A stretch of 64,000 nucleotides of DNA, from positions 884,501-948,500 of the forward strand of contig JBBBDQ010001922.1 of the NCBI GenBank assembly GCA_037127315.1, written 5' to 3'. This stretch comes from Ascarosepion bandense. Its lineage: Eukaryota > Mollusca > Cephalopoda > Sepiida > Sepiidae. Below are positions 53,007 through 63,599 of this stretch, piece by piece; position 1 is the first letter of the stretch; each line of letters begins with the position of its first letter. The notes under the pieces are model-generated. The model was not told the DNA's origin. It did no database searches and saw nothing but the letters and a program-made list of their open reading frames with translations. A program made the translations under genes and the position numbers.

Positions 53007-53196
53007 CTCATCTGGAGGATGAAGGGGTTTATGTAGGGTCCACATCTCTAACCTGTAAAAAAAAACAAGTAACAAAAGCATTGACAACCTCCTCATTAAT
53101 GGCAAGAGTTCGTTGATGGCCTATACTCTACCGAGAGCTATGAGGTTTAGATTAGATTAGGTTAGGGATCAGATTAGAAACATGTCCTTTAAATTT

Positions 53197-53469
53197 TCAA
53201 CTCAATTCTACAATTTCATATCTAAGGTTTGGACAGGTTCCTTGAGCCATCCAATTGCATTGAACTACAAGGCAATGAAATTGCTTTTGTTCCTCTGCCA
53301 TCAATAATTTATTCTTCTCTTTAACTCTTCTAGATTCGTTCCATATTACATCTCTGCCATTGACATATTTTTCTTGATCAAGTATAGCCTCAACACTGTT
53401 TTGATTAATTTTAAATCCTATGTATTCAAAGTTGCCTTTTCTTTGTCCTAGTTTATTGCTTGAAAGCAT
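53197..53469 (-). pseudogene. Copia-type pol fragment (RT-RNase H connection)
   Basis: A 90-codon minus frame reads FEYIGFKINQNSVEAILDQE, KYVNGRDV, then LLMAEEQKQFHCLVVQCNWM and AQGTCPNLRYEIVELS. F.Y.G..I.Q....I..DQ..Y, then a L.W...TRP.....V.ELS motif, is the region after reverse transcriptase in Ty1/Copia elements. The catalytic YVDD lies upstream and is missing. Together with 1484-2028 and 60324-60639 it shows that a Copia lineage was active in this genome. Confidence 0.6.
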
Positions 53470-53524
53470 TGTTTATTTTGGTTTTGTGGCAACTTGCGGT
53501 GTTGGGAAAAACTATCTCTAGCAC

Positions 53525-53583
53525 AGTATGCAATGCCAGTTAAAAAGATCTGATGAAGGATTGTCTTTTTCAAGGATTCATTC
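53525..53583. repeat. 59-bp direct repeat, right copy
   Basis: Partner of 52594-52652; one difference (GGATTGTCTTT against GGATTGACTTT). Confidence 0.7.
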
Positions 53584-53869
53584 TCTATGTTTAATTTATG
53601 TATTTCTTATACTAAATTTGTTATAACTGATCCATACACATAGGTATTTGAAATGTTTAGTATTTATTAATTTCACATAGTTTAATAATGTCAGTCTTTA
53701 CTTGGTGTTTCATTGTGATAGCCATGTGTCAGAATGAGCAATGCTCAGTCAGTCATTTGATCTGTTAATTTTCATTATTTTTTATTTTGATTTGTAGAGT
53801 TAATTTTCGGGGAAAAATTGGCACATAGACATGTGTCATACAGCATTATGCAGAATATAATTTATTTTC

Positions 53870-54440
53870 TCACTCATTTCATTTCAAGTAAAGTGGGACT
53901 TCCACTAGTGCACAGACAGTTACATTAAGAGAAAAAACTGTACACAGAGAGCATTACAGAAAGGATAAAAAAAATGAACAAGATTCAAGAAGATAGAAGG
54001 CAATTAATTTTTGGAGATTATAGCTATTTAGGAAGCAAGTAAACGGAAGGGAGTGAGAAGTGGGAAGTGTGAGAAAAGAAACTGTCGGAGTAGAAGTGGT
54101 GGTTATATTAAACTAGCTTAATGGTAAAAAGTTGGGACCTAGATACCAATCTAGTAGCATGTTTAAATTCATGTAGACGGGGAGCCAGGGAAAAAGCCCG
54201 TCAGAGCAGCTGCCATGAAAATTTTGTAGAAAAATCTGAGGGAAACCATGTTATGTCAGTAAGAAAGTGACAGAAGTCAAGATGCCATATCAGGACCAAT
54301 TACATTGCAGATGAACCTTGAGGTGAACAGCAGAAGCATTCAACCAGATATGGCAGCAGTATTTGATGTACAAGATGGATTCTGAAAAACAAATCTTTCT
54401 GGCCCATCACAGAGACCCAACCTTCTTAACAATAGATTCA
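53870..54440 (-). mobile_element. LINE-A, degenerate
   Basis: The LINE-A order is clear on the minus strand: CTGCTGCCATATCTGG, the PDLAA region, the CAT..CAGCTGCTCTGACGGG region, and a 3' end with AACTGTCTGTGCACTAGTGG. Many indels; no frame over ~40 codons. A 45-bp further piece (TATGGTAGCAGTATTC side) lies at 54708-54752. Confidence 0.6.
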
Positions 54441-54759
54441 GATATAGATTTTATGTAGTTGGTACTGAAGATATATATTAGTATCAGTAATTGTTTTACC
54501 TAGTAAGTTATAATAATAGCTTGAACAAAAATATAAATAGTATTTATAAACATCCCTCAGAGCATAAACTAACTCGACATGGCTGTCTTGTTTATAGCTA
54601 CCTGCTCATTGTCTACTGGAAAATTCTACCCCAATATGACTGCGACCTGGTGGTTTTCAGTGAAACTACTTCATCACCAAGCAATTCAAAAATTAACATT
54701 GGACACCTAGGTGGATAGCAGTAGCACCCGACCAGATATGGTAGCAGTATTCATAATAA

Positions 54760-56849
54760 TATTTTAAATTTTGAAATCATATTTATTTTTTGCAGATGAA
54801 TTTTTTGTCTTTCAATCATTTTGCCTCATCTGCTACCCTTTTCCGCCACACCTATGAAGTGCCCTGCACCATTTGGGAACTAGTGGCCTAATCCATGTCA
54901 TTCAGGATTGTCACCCCTCTTGTAAAATATTTATATTCTGCTTGAAAATCTTCTGCATCAGTAAATAAACTGTTAGCTGCTAATTTACAAACATACTCCT
55001 TTGCATTGGTGGCTCTCTAATCCTTGTTGCAGACACCTGTTTAGGCACATTTATCTTTCTTCAATATCCACACAGCCACAGCCAACCTGTAATTTATACT
55101 GCAACTCTCTGCTAAGAACAACTTAGTTATAGCATCTGAGAGTGAATGTGTAGCTATAGGAAGATGGTTAATTTCTCTTTGGTTCAGCCTTGTGTCAGAC
55201 ATAACCGAATTCCCTATGACTTACAAGTTTTATGCAGAATAATATTCATCAGAATTATCATCTGGTTTTCATCGTTATCAGAAGGTTGGTTGTTGACAGG
55301 TTGGAATATGTGGAATAGTGTAAGAATAAAAATATACATTTTGTATTTTAAAAGAGAAATTTATTAAAAGGAAGAATAACAAGAATTCAAAGAAATTAAT
55401 ATTCAATAAGAAAGTTAACGGTATCAAGAGTTTGTAGAAAATGTTTGTAGTAGTAGTTAAAAGAAGGAAAGAGGACAATATCCTAGTCACTTGAAGTTGA
55501 ATTTACATTTTAGATGCCAACATCTTGCTGGCACTCATCTCTGACTCTCTGTCTTGACATTGACCTGGGTGGGGGACTTTTAAAGTATTCAGATTTTTGC
55601 ACTTGCTTGCAAAGTCCTGAAGACTTGTAAGTTGCCCCCATTGGTCAAAAATCATTTTAACACCTACTTGCGAAATCTGGCTTCAGCATTTTCTTTAAGC
55701 ACATGGTCAATCATTTTTCTATTTGGGAAAACCAGCATTTCACACGTGATTGTGAATTTTTGTAAAAATGAAGAAGAAGGTTGATTTTAATTAATTTCTT
55801 ATCCAAATCCATAATCTGGTGTGATCAACAGTTTTAAACATGGGTTAGTATGCTGGAACACTCAGGTCTAAGTGTTAAAAGATTGGGTGATGAAGATATT
55901 TAGAACAGCCAGGATAAGGCCAGCATATTTGGGAAAAGTATAGAGTAAACAATAAGTGCATTAGTAAGCAAAAGAATTCCAAGATAGAGCTACTGGAATA
56001 ATCTACCAAAAACTGCAGAAAATCTTTCATAGATCATGTTGCTCCAAGGACTTTCTGTTACTGTTTTTATTACATTCATATTGAAATCTATTACTTCCTG
56101 CATTTCATTGTTGCATTCACAACTATTTGTCTAAACAAAGTTTTTTTTGGAAGCACTAAAAAATCTTTACCCAGTATAGAAATAACTTTTAAGATTCATA
56201 AACTGTTTCATTAAATTGACTCACCATAAAAAGACTGACAATAGATCAATAGTTTTTTCTTTTTTTTTTAATTTAGTAAAATTTTTGTTCTGACCTCATA
56301 CAGAATGTTTAAGTATCGGGTTGTTAATACTTGGCATTATGGATCAACTTAAGCTCTTTTGGATTAAGAGGATCAAATTGTTTACGCAACTTACTGGATT
56401 TTTTGTCTGAGCATTGCTGATTTTGAGGACAACATAATTAAATCAGTGGAATTAAAATATCCTTAAATAGAAAAGTAAAGAATTCTTATCTTCTTAAATA
56501 GAAAGGTAAGGAATAAAAACCAAAAGATTTCAATTGTATAAAATTCCTTACAGAGAATCAAAATTCAATTCTTTTGCCTTCAGAGATTTCTTGATTCCTT
56601 TGGTAACATTGGTGCCTATATCAGCCCTTTATAAAGATGAACCAATTTTTAGAGAGAAGATACAATGGTACCATCAGCAAATTTGAGCTTTAATACAGGA
56701 TTGTTTCCTAATTGAAAATTGCTCATAACCATTTAGAGTTTCAACAGTCCTGAAATGCTATCATTTCAAAGACTAAATGAACCCAACTTATCTATCATAT
56801 TTCATATTTTTTAACAAAGACCGAAATTTGGTGTTAACAGAATCATTCT
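54760..56849. other. 2 kb without recognised feature
   Basis: A minus-strand run near 54890-54990 reads ANSLFTDAEDFQAEYKYFTR then GVTILNDMD before a stop, compositionally protein-like but unknown to me. The rest is AT-rich. Confidence 0.35.
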
Positions 56850-57540
56850 TAGTATTCTATAAAGGTTCAAATATCTGAAGTAACTATGAATATGTTTATA
56901 AAGTTTATTTAATTCAAAATAAATTTATATAGCAATTTCTAAGATTAATAAACAAAAAACATAGATGACTTTATGTGATGGTTCAAATATTCAAGGTAGC
57001 AATGAATGTGTCAAGAAGTTTTATTTACCAAAATAAAGCCTAAGTAGTTCTACATAGTAATTCTTATTGGTAACTCTTGCAAAACAATACAGAATGCATT
57101 CTATAAGGGTTCATATATCTAGGGAACTGGGTATTTTAATAAATTTATCTTATTTACCAAAATAAAACATAAATCCTTTTATACAGTAGTGTCTAAGGGT
57201 AACTAATAAAAAACAGATGACATTATTTAAGGGTTCATATCTCTAGTGGAACAGTGAATATATTAAAAAATAAAGCCTAAGTAGTCTTATATAGCAATTT
57301 GTAAATTAAAAAATAAAGCCTCAGTAGACTTATATAGCAATTTCTAAATTAAAAAATAAAGCCTAAGTAGACTTATACAGCAATTTCTAAATTAGTGTCT
57401 TATAAAAACAGATCATATCAAAATTCAAAAAGGCAATAAATATCTTAATGTTTTTGGGTTTTTTTTATCCAAAATATAATATAAATAGTTTTATATGATA
57501 ATTTCTAATAGTAACATTAACAAAACATTAAGGATTCAAA
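56850..57540. repeat. ~120-bp degenerate satellite with inner 43-bp repeats
   Basis: GGTTCAAATAT-type anchors lie at 56864, 56980, 57108 and 57232 (spacing 116, 128, 124), each followed by TTTATTTACCAAAATAAAGC-like sequence. Within the last part a 43-bp subunit (TAAAGCCTAAGTAGACTTAT) repeats at 57271, 57314 and 57357. Old array with a younger internal expansion. Confidence 0.75.
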
Positions 57541-58744
57541 ATGGCCATGGTAGCTGAAAATAAGTAAAACTACTACTTTATCATTAATGACAGTTACTTT
57601 TCATGTTTAAAAAAATTCTTGTCTTGAAAATTTGTGTTGTCTGTTCTCTGTTCAGTGCACTGAACAGGTATTTTTTGTCTCTTTGTTTTGTTTCTTTATT
57701 TGTTGGGATGGGTTAGAAAGACAAAAAAAAAATATGGTATTCAATGTTGCTTCATATGCTTTATGATATTCTCCTTTTTGTTAAGTCCCGTTTTATAAAA
57801 AGACTGTCCCTACCCATAATCCTTCAATATCAAGGGAGACACACATTCACCAACTTCAAATATACAAAACAGTAACAATTTTGTATATACTTTTTTTTTA
57901 TATTCAGATTTATTTTTTCAGGAAAGAAGCTGTAGTTTTCTATTAAAATCATTTTTTTCTCTTTTTTTTTTTTTGTGGTGACTGTCAAACAAAAACAGTC
58001 TTATTTTTTATTTGCAGCATGTGATATGAAATGATATAATTTACAGTAAATTTGGTGAACAAGTGTTTCATAATACTAATTAACATGATATGTTTACAAA
58101 AAGAAAAATGCTAAAAATATTTCGAATAATCTGAATTTGTTAGTTAAACTTTTTCGAAATTTTTTATGCCCTAATTTTTAAAAAAATTTAAATTTAATAG
58201 AATTTGTGTCAATTTCAACTGATTCAAAAAATATTTTAAACTACTTTTAAAAAATTCCACCCCCCCAAAAAGCAAGAAAACAAAAAATAATCGCTAAAAA
58301 AAAAAAAATAAGTTCCAGTCAATTTTTACCCACACCTTTTCTTCTTTTTATTTTTCAGGCTTGATAGACATATTTTTGATTTTAGCTCAAAGGAAAGAAT
58401 TTTTTTTTTTTATATTCCAAAATGGCCACTTTGTGTGTTTTTAGCAACAGTTTAGTTATTACCGGCAAATGATTTTGAAAATTGAAAAACATTTAATATC
58501 AACAAATTCACTAGAGTTTTTTTAAGGACAGAATAAATCATGAAAACAAAACTTCTTTTAACATTTTAATAGAAATAACATAAATTTTTAGTCCATTCTG
58601 TATAACACAATGTAGCTTTATATATTTAACAGCCATGTATATTAATCTCTTTGATTTACTAATGAGATATTCCGTTGTTATGCTAAGTTGAAAATAGATT
58701 GATAAATACATGATTATAAATAACAACTGTATTTTTTTCTACCA
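57541..58744. other. AT-rich stretch, nothing recognised
   Basis: Many homopolymer runs; no supported feature. Confidence 0.45.
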
Positions 58745-59111
58745 TGAAGTTCACTCTGTACAAGACCCAAGGGCCACTCAAGGTAGAGCATTATATTAAA
58801 AGGTAGTTTATAAGAAGATAAAGGGAAGATAAGTGTTAACTCTAGACTTGAACAGGTTAAGATTGTAGTGACTGGGGAAATATCCTCTTGGGAGTCTGTT
58901 TTACATAGCAGTGGTTTATGGAATGAAGCTGTTAGATTGGAACTTACTTCTTGCCAATGAAATACAGAAGGAATGTGAGTGGTTTGCTTTTATATAAATT
59001 ATATGGTGGGTCCTAGTCAAGAAGTTTAGACCTGACAGAACCAATGAATGTAATCCGTCCGAGCACTTTTGATGGAAGTAATGATAAGTGAAAATCTTAT
59101 TTATCCTTTCT
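58745..59111 (-). mobile_element. LINE-C fragment, protein C-terminus
   Basis: The minus frame reads IFTYHYFHQKCSDGLHSLVL, SGLNFLTRTHHIIYIKANHS, FCISLARSKFQSNSFIP, the same ending as 24850-25075 (HPHFFHIPLVRR.F.SNSFFP). It is cut on its 5' side by the plus-strand SINE-P (target duplication at 59112). Confidence 0.6.
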
Positions 59112-59122
59112 CTGCTGTATGC

Positions 59123-59580
59123 GGTCCTGGGCATGACGATAAACTGCATCTGGCAGCAAGGCCTCTGATTAGTAGGTTGTGAGAAGCATGGAACCACCTC
59201 TTAATTGCTGTTGCTCCCAGGTCCACCCTGACCCAGAGTGGTAGCACCTGTTAGGGTCCCAGCTATGGGCAAATAGTTAACCTCCAAATAGTATGAAAGT
59301 TTAAAAATACACTTTTATAGAAATATACATATAAAAAAAGATTTTTGTAGAAAAATATTATTCTCAGCAAAACACTTTTTCGTACAAAACTAGAAGACAT
59401 TTTCAGTTTTCTAAAATAAAAAAGAATAAAAACAAAACATTTTCATTAAAATCTGACTAAATCAACCTTCTCACTACAACCGAACATTAAAAAATACACA
59501 ACCTTAAAGCCCTACCTTTTTGGCATTAAATAACCCACAGAGGTGTTGATATGCCATTAAACAAAACTCAAACTCAAACA
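59123..59580 (+). mobile_element. SINE-P copy 3, shortest
   Basis: Starts GGTCCTGGGCATGACGATAA and ends GTTGATATGCCATTAAACAA then ACTCAAACTCAAACA. An exact 11-bp duplication CTGCTGTATGC flanks it (59112-59122, 59581-59591). It is inserted into LINE-C sequence. With few internal repeats, it may be closest to the ancestral form. Confidence 0.75.
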
Positions 59581-59839
59581 CTGCTGTATGCCAATGATGA
59601 GATCTATGTCGATATAACTATTAAAGAGTAATGTTGCATGGGAATATAGATTCATGTCTTCCTGAAGAACATTAGTGTGCAAGTAACATAAAATGCCTCA
59701 GTTGAAATTTGAACCTGGTCCACTAATTTTAATTTCCATGAGAATAACTTAAAAAAACAAAAACAAAAAAACTTCCTTCTTTATTTACATAAGCTTGTTA
59801 AGTGTTTTACTTCGTGGTTTCTTCTGTTTTTATTGCCTT

Positions 59840-60065
59840 AAATTTGTCCTGTGAGTGTCAAATTCTTCAAGCTTCCTTTTCTCATTTTACAACCCAGAAA
59901 TTTCAACTATCTCTTTCTGATCTTGCGCTTTGGTTTATAATCAGAAAGATGCAATTGAAATATTCTTAATTCTATTTTCCTTAAAACTTCTCAATGGTTC
60001 ACATGTTCTGTTTAGTTATTCTCAACATCCTTCAGTAAAATCACATCTCTGTTGCATCAGTTTTT
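59840..60065 (-). mobile_element. LINE-R relic
   Basis: Reading the minus strand, GATGTGATTTTACTGAAGGA, TGTTGAGAATAACTAAACAG and AGGAAGCTTGAAGAATTTGA follow the LINE-R C-terminal order (FYRRMLRI.. LE.L). Very worn. Confidence 0.4.
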
Positions 60066-60077
60066 ATCTTTGTCTTT

Positions 60078-61110
60078 TTTTGATAATCATATCGCCCCAA
60101 ACAAGGCATTTTACTGCCACTATTGAGCAGGGGGTTACATAGAAGGAAAGTTATGAGAAAGAGTGACAGGTTACAGGAGGTGTCAGGAAATGGGTTAGAG
60201 AAGGATGAGAATACTGATGAGAGTGGAGTGGACAGAGAAAAGAGCATGAGAGAGAGGATGCAGGTTAGTGAGATAGGAGATGACTATTGACTTTACATTT
60301 GAATTCTTGAGGATTGTAGCTGTTGTCGGTAATAGTTTATGGTTATAGAGTATCCTCTTGGCATCTGTTGACCATGTTCATCATAGTTTATGATCATAGA
60401 GCACACCTCAGCACATAATCTGTTCAATGAGGCAACATCAAAGATTAACACTCCTGAATCAGACACTCTACTGAACCGGATCAAGTCGGCAATACTTGGA
60501 AAAATATGGCTGCCTTTTATACATGTTTCATTGAATATTTTGAGCTTCCTGATTGGTTAAGCATTCTATTGGTAAACTATAAAATGGGTTAGCCCATAGC
60601 TGTCTCCACAGTATATACAAGTACACAAAAAGTCCAACAGCTGCAGTGACAGAAGTAAACAGAAGGGAATTCCACAGGTGGGAAATGCGAGAAAAAAAGC
60701 TGATGGAGTAGAATTTGCATTTTACATTTTATTGTTTTCACAGTAAAATCGTGGGACCTAGTTGCTAATCTTGTGGCTTGAGTAAATTCATATATAGGGA
60801 CACCAATGAGCTAAGTTCATTGGAGCAGAAGCTGTGAAAGTGTTTGTAAAAGAGACACAGGGAAGCCACATTGCACCGGAGAGAAAGTGACTGTATCTGA
60901 GCTGCCAGGTCAGGATCTATTACATTACAGATTCTCCGCTGGGTTTTGTCAAGGACCTCTAGGTGGATAGCAGGAGCACCCAACCAGATATGGCAGCAGT
61001 ATTTAATGCATAAGTGGATGGTAGATTTGTATATGTGCAGGATGGTTTCAGACGAGAAAAACTTCCAGGCCCCGCAAAAAGAATTAGCTATAAGAAGGAC
61101 TAATGTTACA
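60078..61110 (-). mobile_element. LINE-A copy split by a solo LTR
   Basis: The minus coding part 61110-60765 reads ETILHIYKSTIHLCIKYCCH, IWLGAPAIHLEVLDKTQRRI, DPDLAAQIQS and VASLCLFYKHFHSFCSNELS. Downstream of it, LINE-A sequence is interrupted at 60640-60324 by a Copia LTR, and then continues to the 3' end (CTATGTAACCCCCTGCTCAA, TTGTTTGGGGCGATATGATT) near 60080. Confidence 0.7.
60324..60639 (-). mobile_element. Solo Copia-type LTR, 316 bp
   Basis: On the minus strand it starts TGTTGGACTTTTTGTG and ends ATTACCGACA. GCTGT and GCTGC (4 of 5) flank it on the plus strand, as expected for a 5-bp duplication. Homologous to 1723-2028, with TATAAAAGG at 60513-60521 and no internal region, so it arose by LTR-LTR recombination. 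It splits a LINE-A copy and is therefore younger than it. Confidence 0.6.
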
Positions 61111-61243
61111 TATGAGTTTAACAATCTTTCCTTTGTTTCTAATGAAATTTTCATCTTTACTTTGCTTAGATTTTGAAAGGAATTGTCCACTGTTTCAATT
61201 TTCATTATCTGTTAAAACACTTCCCAGATAATTTCTGATTATT

Positions 61244-61520
61244 CATCATCATTTATCCATCACACCCAGATGGTGCATAGGGCAGCAACTATTTTTTTGT
61301 TGCTGTTTCTGTAACAAACTGTTTTTTTTTATGGGGTAGAGTTGTTAGCCCTGCACCCAACCCCCAAACCTGGAGGACCAGTGGACCATTCTTGGTCCTT
61401 ACGTTTACAGCACCTGGTATTCCCAAATGGTCACCCATTTAAGTACTGACCAAACTCAATGTTGCTTAACTTCGGTGATCAGATGGGAACCAGTGTATTC
61501 AACACTATATAGCCGTAGAC
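61244..61520 (-). mobile_element. 5S rRNA-headed SINE, copy 2
   Basis: On the minus strand it starts at 61520 with GTCTACGGCTATATAGTG and follows 5S for its full ~119 nt (GATCACCGAAGTTAAGCAAC, GGGTGACCATTTGGGAATAC, GGTGCTGTAAACG). The same body as copy 1 follows (ACCAAGAATGGTCCACTGG, CCTCCAGGTTTGGGGGTTGG, CTGCCCTATGCACCATCTGG), ending GATGATGA. An exact 14-bp duplication AATTTCTGATTATT flanks it (61230-61243, 61521-61534). Internal Pol III signals appear intact. Confidence 0.9.
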
Positions 61521-61534
61521 AATTTCTGATTATT

Positions 61535-62149
61535 ACATCTCCTATTTTTAGCTTGCATCTTGGGTTGCTTCTTGTGCTAACAACCTTCAAAATTTCAAAT
61601 ATGAACTGAAAAGTACTCGGAAAGCAGATGCCTGTATTGCTATTGTCGCTAAAAATAAAAATCAGTTCAAAGATATGATATAGAGAAATAACTCTGTGAG
61701 TTTCAATTTTCTTATATATTTAAAACTATTGGTTTAATCTATGAAACTAGTGAAAATTCCTGTGAAAATTTCATGGTTTTATTATTTTTAATTTGAAATT
61801 AATAGTTTCGAGGTTTCCTAACTCCATGGAATGTGAACATTTTAAATAAGCACTTTATAGCATAATTATGATTATATTCTTTTCTAGATTTATCTTCCTG
61901 CTTTTTGGGGCCAGAAAACCACCAATATAATGGTCATGGCAAGACGTAACACTCTTGCAAACTAACTAAGGAACTAATGAAGGGAGTGCATGGTTTTTCG
62001 ATTTTAATTTTCTGATGAATCTTAAGATAATGACCGAATAAGCCCATGGTGAAGTTTATAACAATAAAATATCTGTGAGAAAATTTCCCTATCCCATCGT
62101 TAAAGATTTGAAACTTTTAAACACTTCTATTTTCCTTTCTTACCAGGTA
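61535..62149. other. AT-rich stretch, nothing recognised
   Basis: No supported frame, RNA gene or shared repeat. Confidence 0.4.
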
Positions 62150-62885
62150 GTGTTCTTGATATGTCATCCCACTCAATCAAAATAGAATAGTTCATTATTT
62201 ATAAGGTATTGGCAGGATATGTAAAACACTTTTTTCTCATTGAAACCAATTAGTGTCTTTGATATGACTTTCCACTTGGTCAAAATGGAACAGTTGATTA
62301 TTTCTGTGGTATTAGTATGGGACTTTAAACATTTCTTTCTTTCTTTCTTCTTCGATGCGCCATGTCCCTTCAGGATGTTGGTGATCATGGCCTTCCAGGT
62401 TTCTCTATCCCTGGTAGCTCTTAGCATGCTTTCTCCTGTTACCTCACTCAAACCCCGCTCTGCCATCTACCTACTCAGGCCCTTCAAATATGTTATCCAC
62501 TGCTTTCCCCTGTCTCTCTTTCCCTCTATCTGACCTGTGAGTATCAGATTCTCTAAGTCTTCCTTTCTCATCATATGTCCCAATTACTTCAGCCGTCTCT
62601 TCCTGATGCTCAGCATTAATTTCCTTTTTGTTTCCGTCCTTTAAAACCTCACATGATAAAACCATGATATCCACAGCATCCTTCTTTCTTTCTTTCTTAC
62701 TGAAATCAAATAGTGTCTTTGATATGTCATGCCATACAATCAAAATAGAATAGTTCATTATTTATGAGGTATTGGCAGGATATGTAAAACACTTTTTTCT
62801 TACTGAAACCAATTCGTGTCTTTGATATGACATTCTACGCAGTCAAAATGGATCAGTCCATTATTTCTGAGGCATTGGTAGAGCA
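62150..62885. repeat. 102/103-bp tandem repeat split by LINE-R
   Basis: TGATATG anchors at 62158 and 62260 (spacing 102), then, after a LINE-R piece, at 62720 and 62823 (spacing 103). Units share ATTATTTATGAGGTATTGGC and CAGGATATGTAAAACACTTT. So four units with an insertion between the second and third. Confidence 0.75.
62337..62690 (-). mobile_element. LINE-R 3' part inserted in the 102-bp array
   Basis: The minus strand carries GGATGCTGTGGATATCATGG, TTAATGCTGAGCATCAGGAA, TCTGATACTCACAGG, then ATATTTGAAGGGCCTGAGTA, ACCTGGAAGGCCATGATCAC and GACATGGCGCATCGAAG, the LINE-R C-terminal and 3' end. TTCTTTCTTTCTTTCTT occurs on both sides and may be a target duplication or slippage. It ends closer to the full consensus than other copies. 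Confidence 0.65.
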
Positions 62886-63136
62886 TGATGATTGTTTCAG
62901 CTCAGGAACTATATAATGAAGGGTGGGACGAGCAGAATTATAATAGAGACTGGCAGAGGGAATTAATTTATACAATTTGTACTTGGCAATTTTTTGCCTT
63001 CCTATTTTAACTATTTTTTTTGTTTTTGTTAATACCCAACTGATTTTTGATTTGTTCAAAATAAAAACAAAATAAATAGTATTTGAACTTCTAACAGCAC
63101 TGGCTCAACCCTGTAGCACAAAATAAATCAATCATT
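62886..63136. other. Nothing recognised
   Basis: AT-rich sequence without a supported feature. Confidence 0.4.
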
Positions 63137-63592
63137 TCAATAATCAGAATGATTGAAGTGGAGTATGTTGAATGTAATTTTTAGTGCCTTGGAAAAGAAA
63201 TGGACGCAGAATGTAGAGAGCAAGACTGAGGTTAGTGCAGGGTCGAAAAGAGAATCGGAAAAATGGATTTGAAAGAGAGAAAGAAATGAAGTAAGCGGGA
63301 AACAGGAAAAAATTCTCTGACTTGTACACTTTAGATAAACATTCGTATAATTCCCAGTTTTCAAACTACCTCCAACCCCACTTGCTTCACATCTTCTTTG
63401 CACATCTTGCAAAATAAAGTAGCATCCCCATATCTGCCTCCACAAAGACGCGCTAATATCAAATGGTGCCATCTTTTCATCAATAAACTGCTTAAAATAA
63501 TGGCAACGGTTTGCAAAGAGAATTAATGCCGAGTTTTCTGTGAAGGAATTCTGGCATGTCGGAGGGAGGCTGTTTGCGATTCTGACAGGCAT
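63137..63592 (-). other. Open frame of 151 codons, unassigned
   Basis: The longest frame in the window outside repeat arrays. The first ~85 codons (ENSALILFANRCHYFKQFID, SASLWRQIWGCYFILQDVQR) have a more balanced base composition than the surroundings; the rest is F/S-rich. A +1 frame over the same region reads LARLCGGRYGDATLFCKMCK, with a CxxC. I see no match elsewhere in the window and recognise no domain. It could be an exon, a worn transposon piece, or chance. Confidence 0.2.
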
Positions 63593-63599
63593 TGATTAT

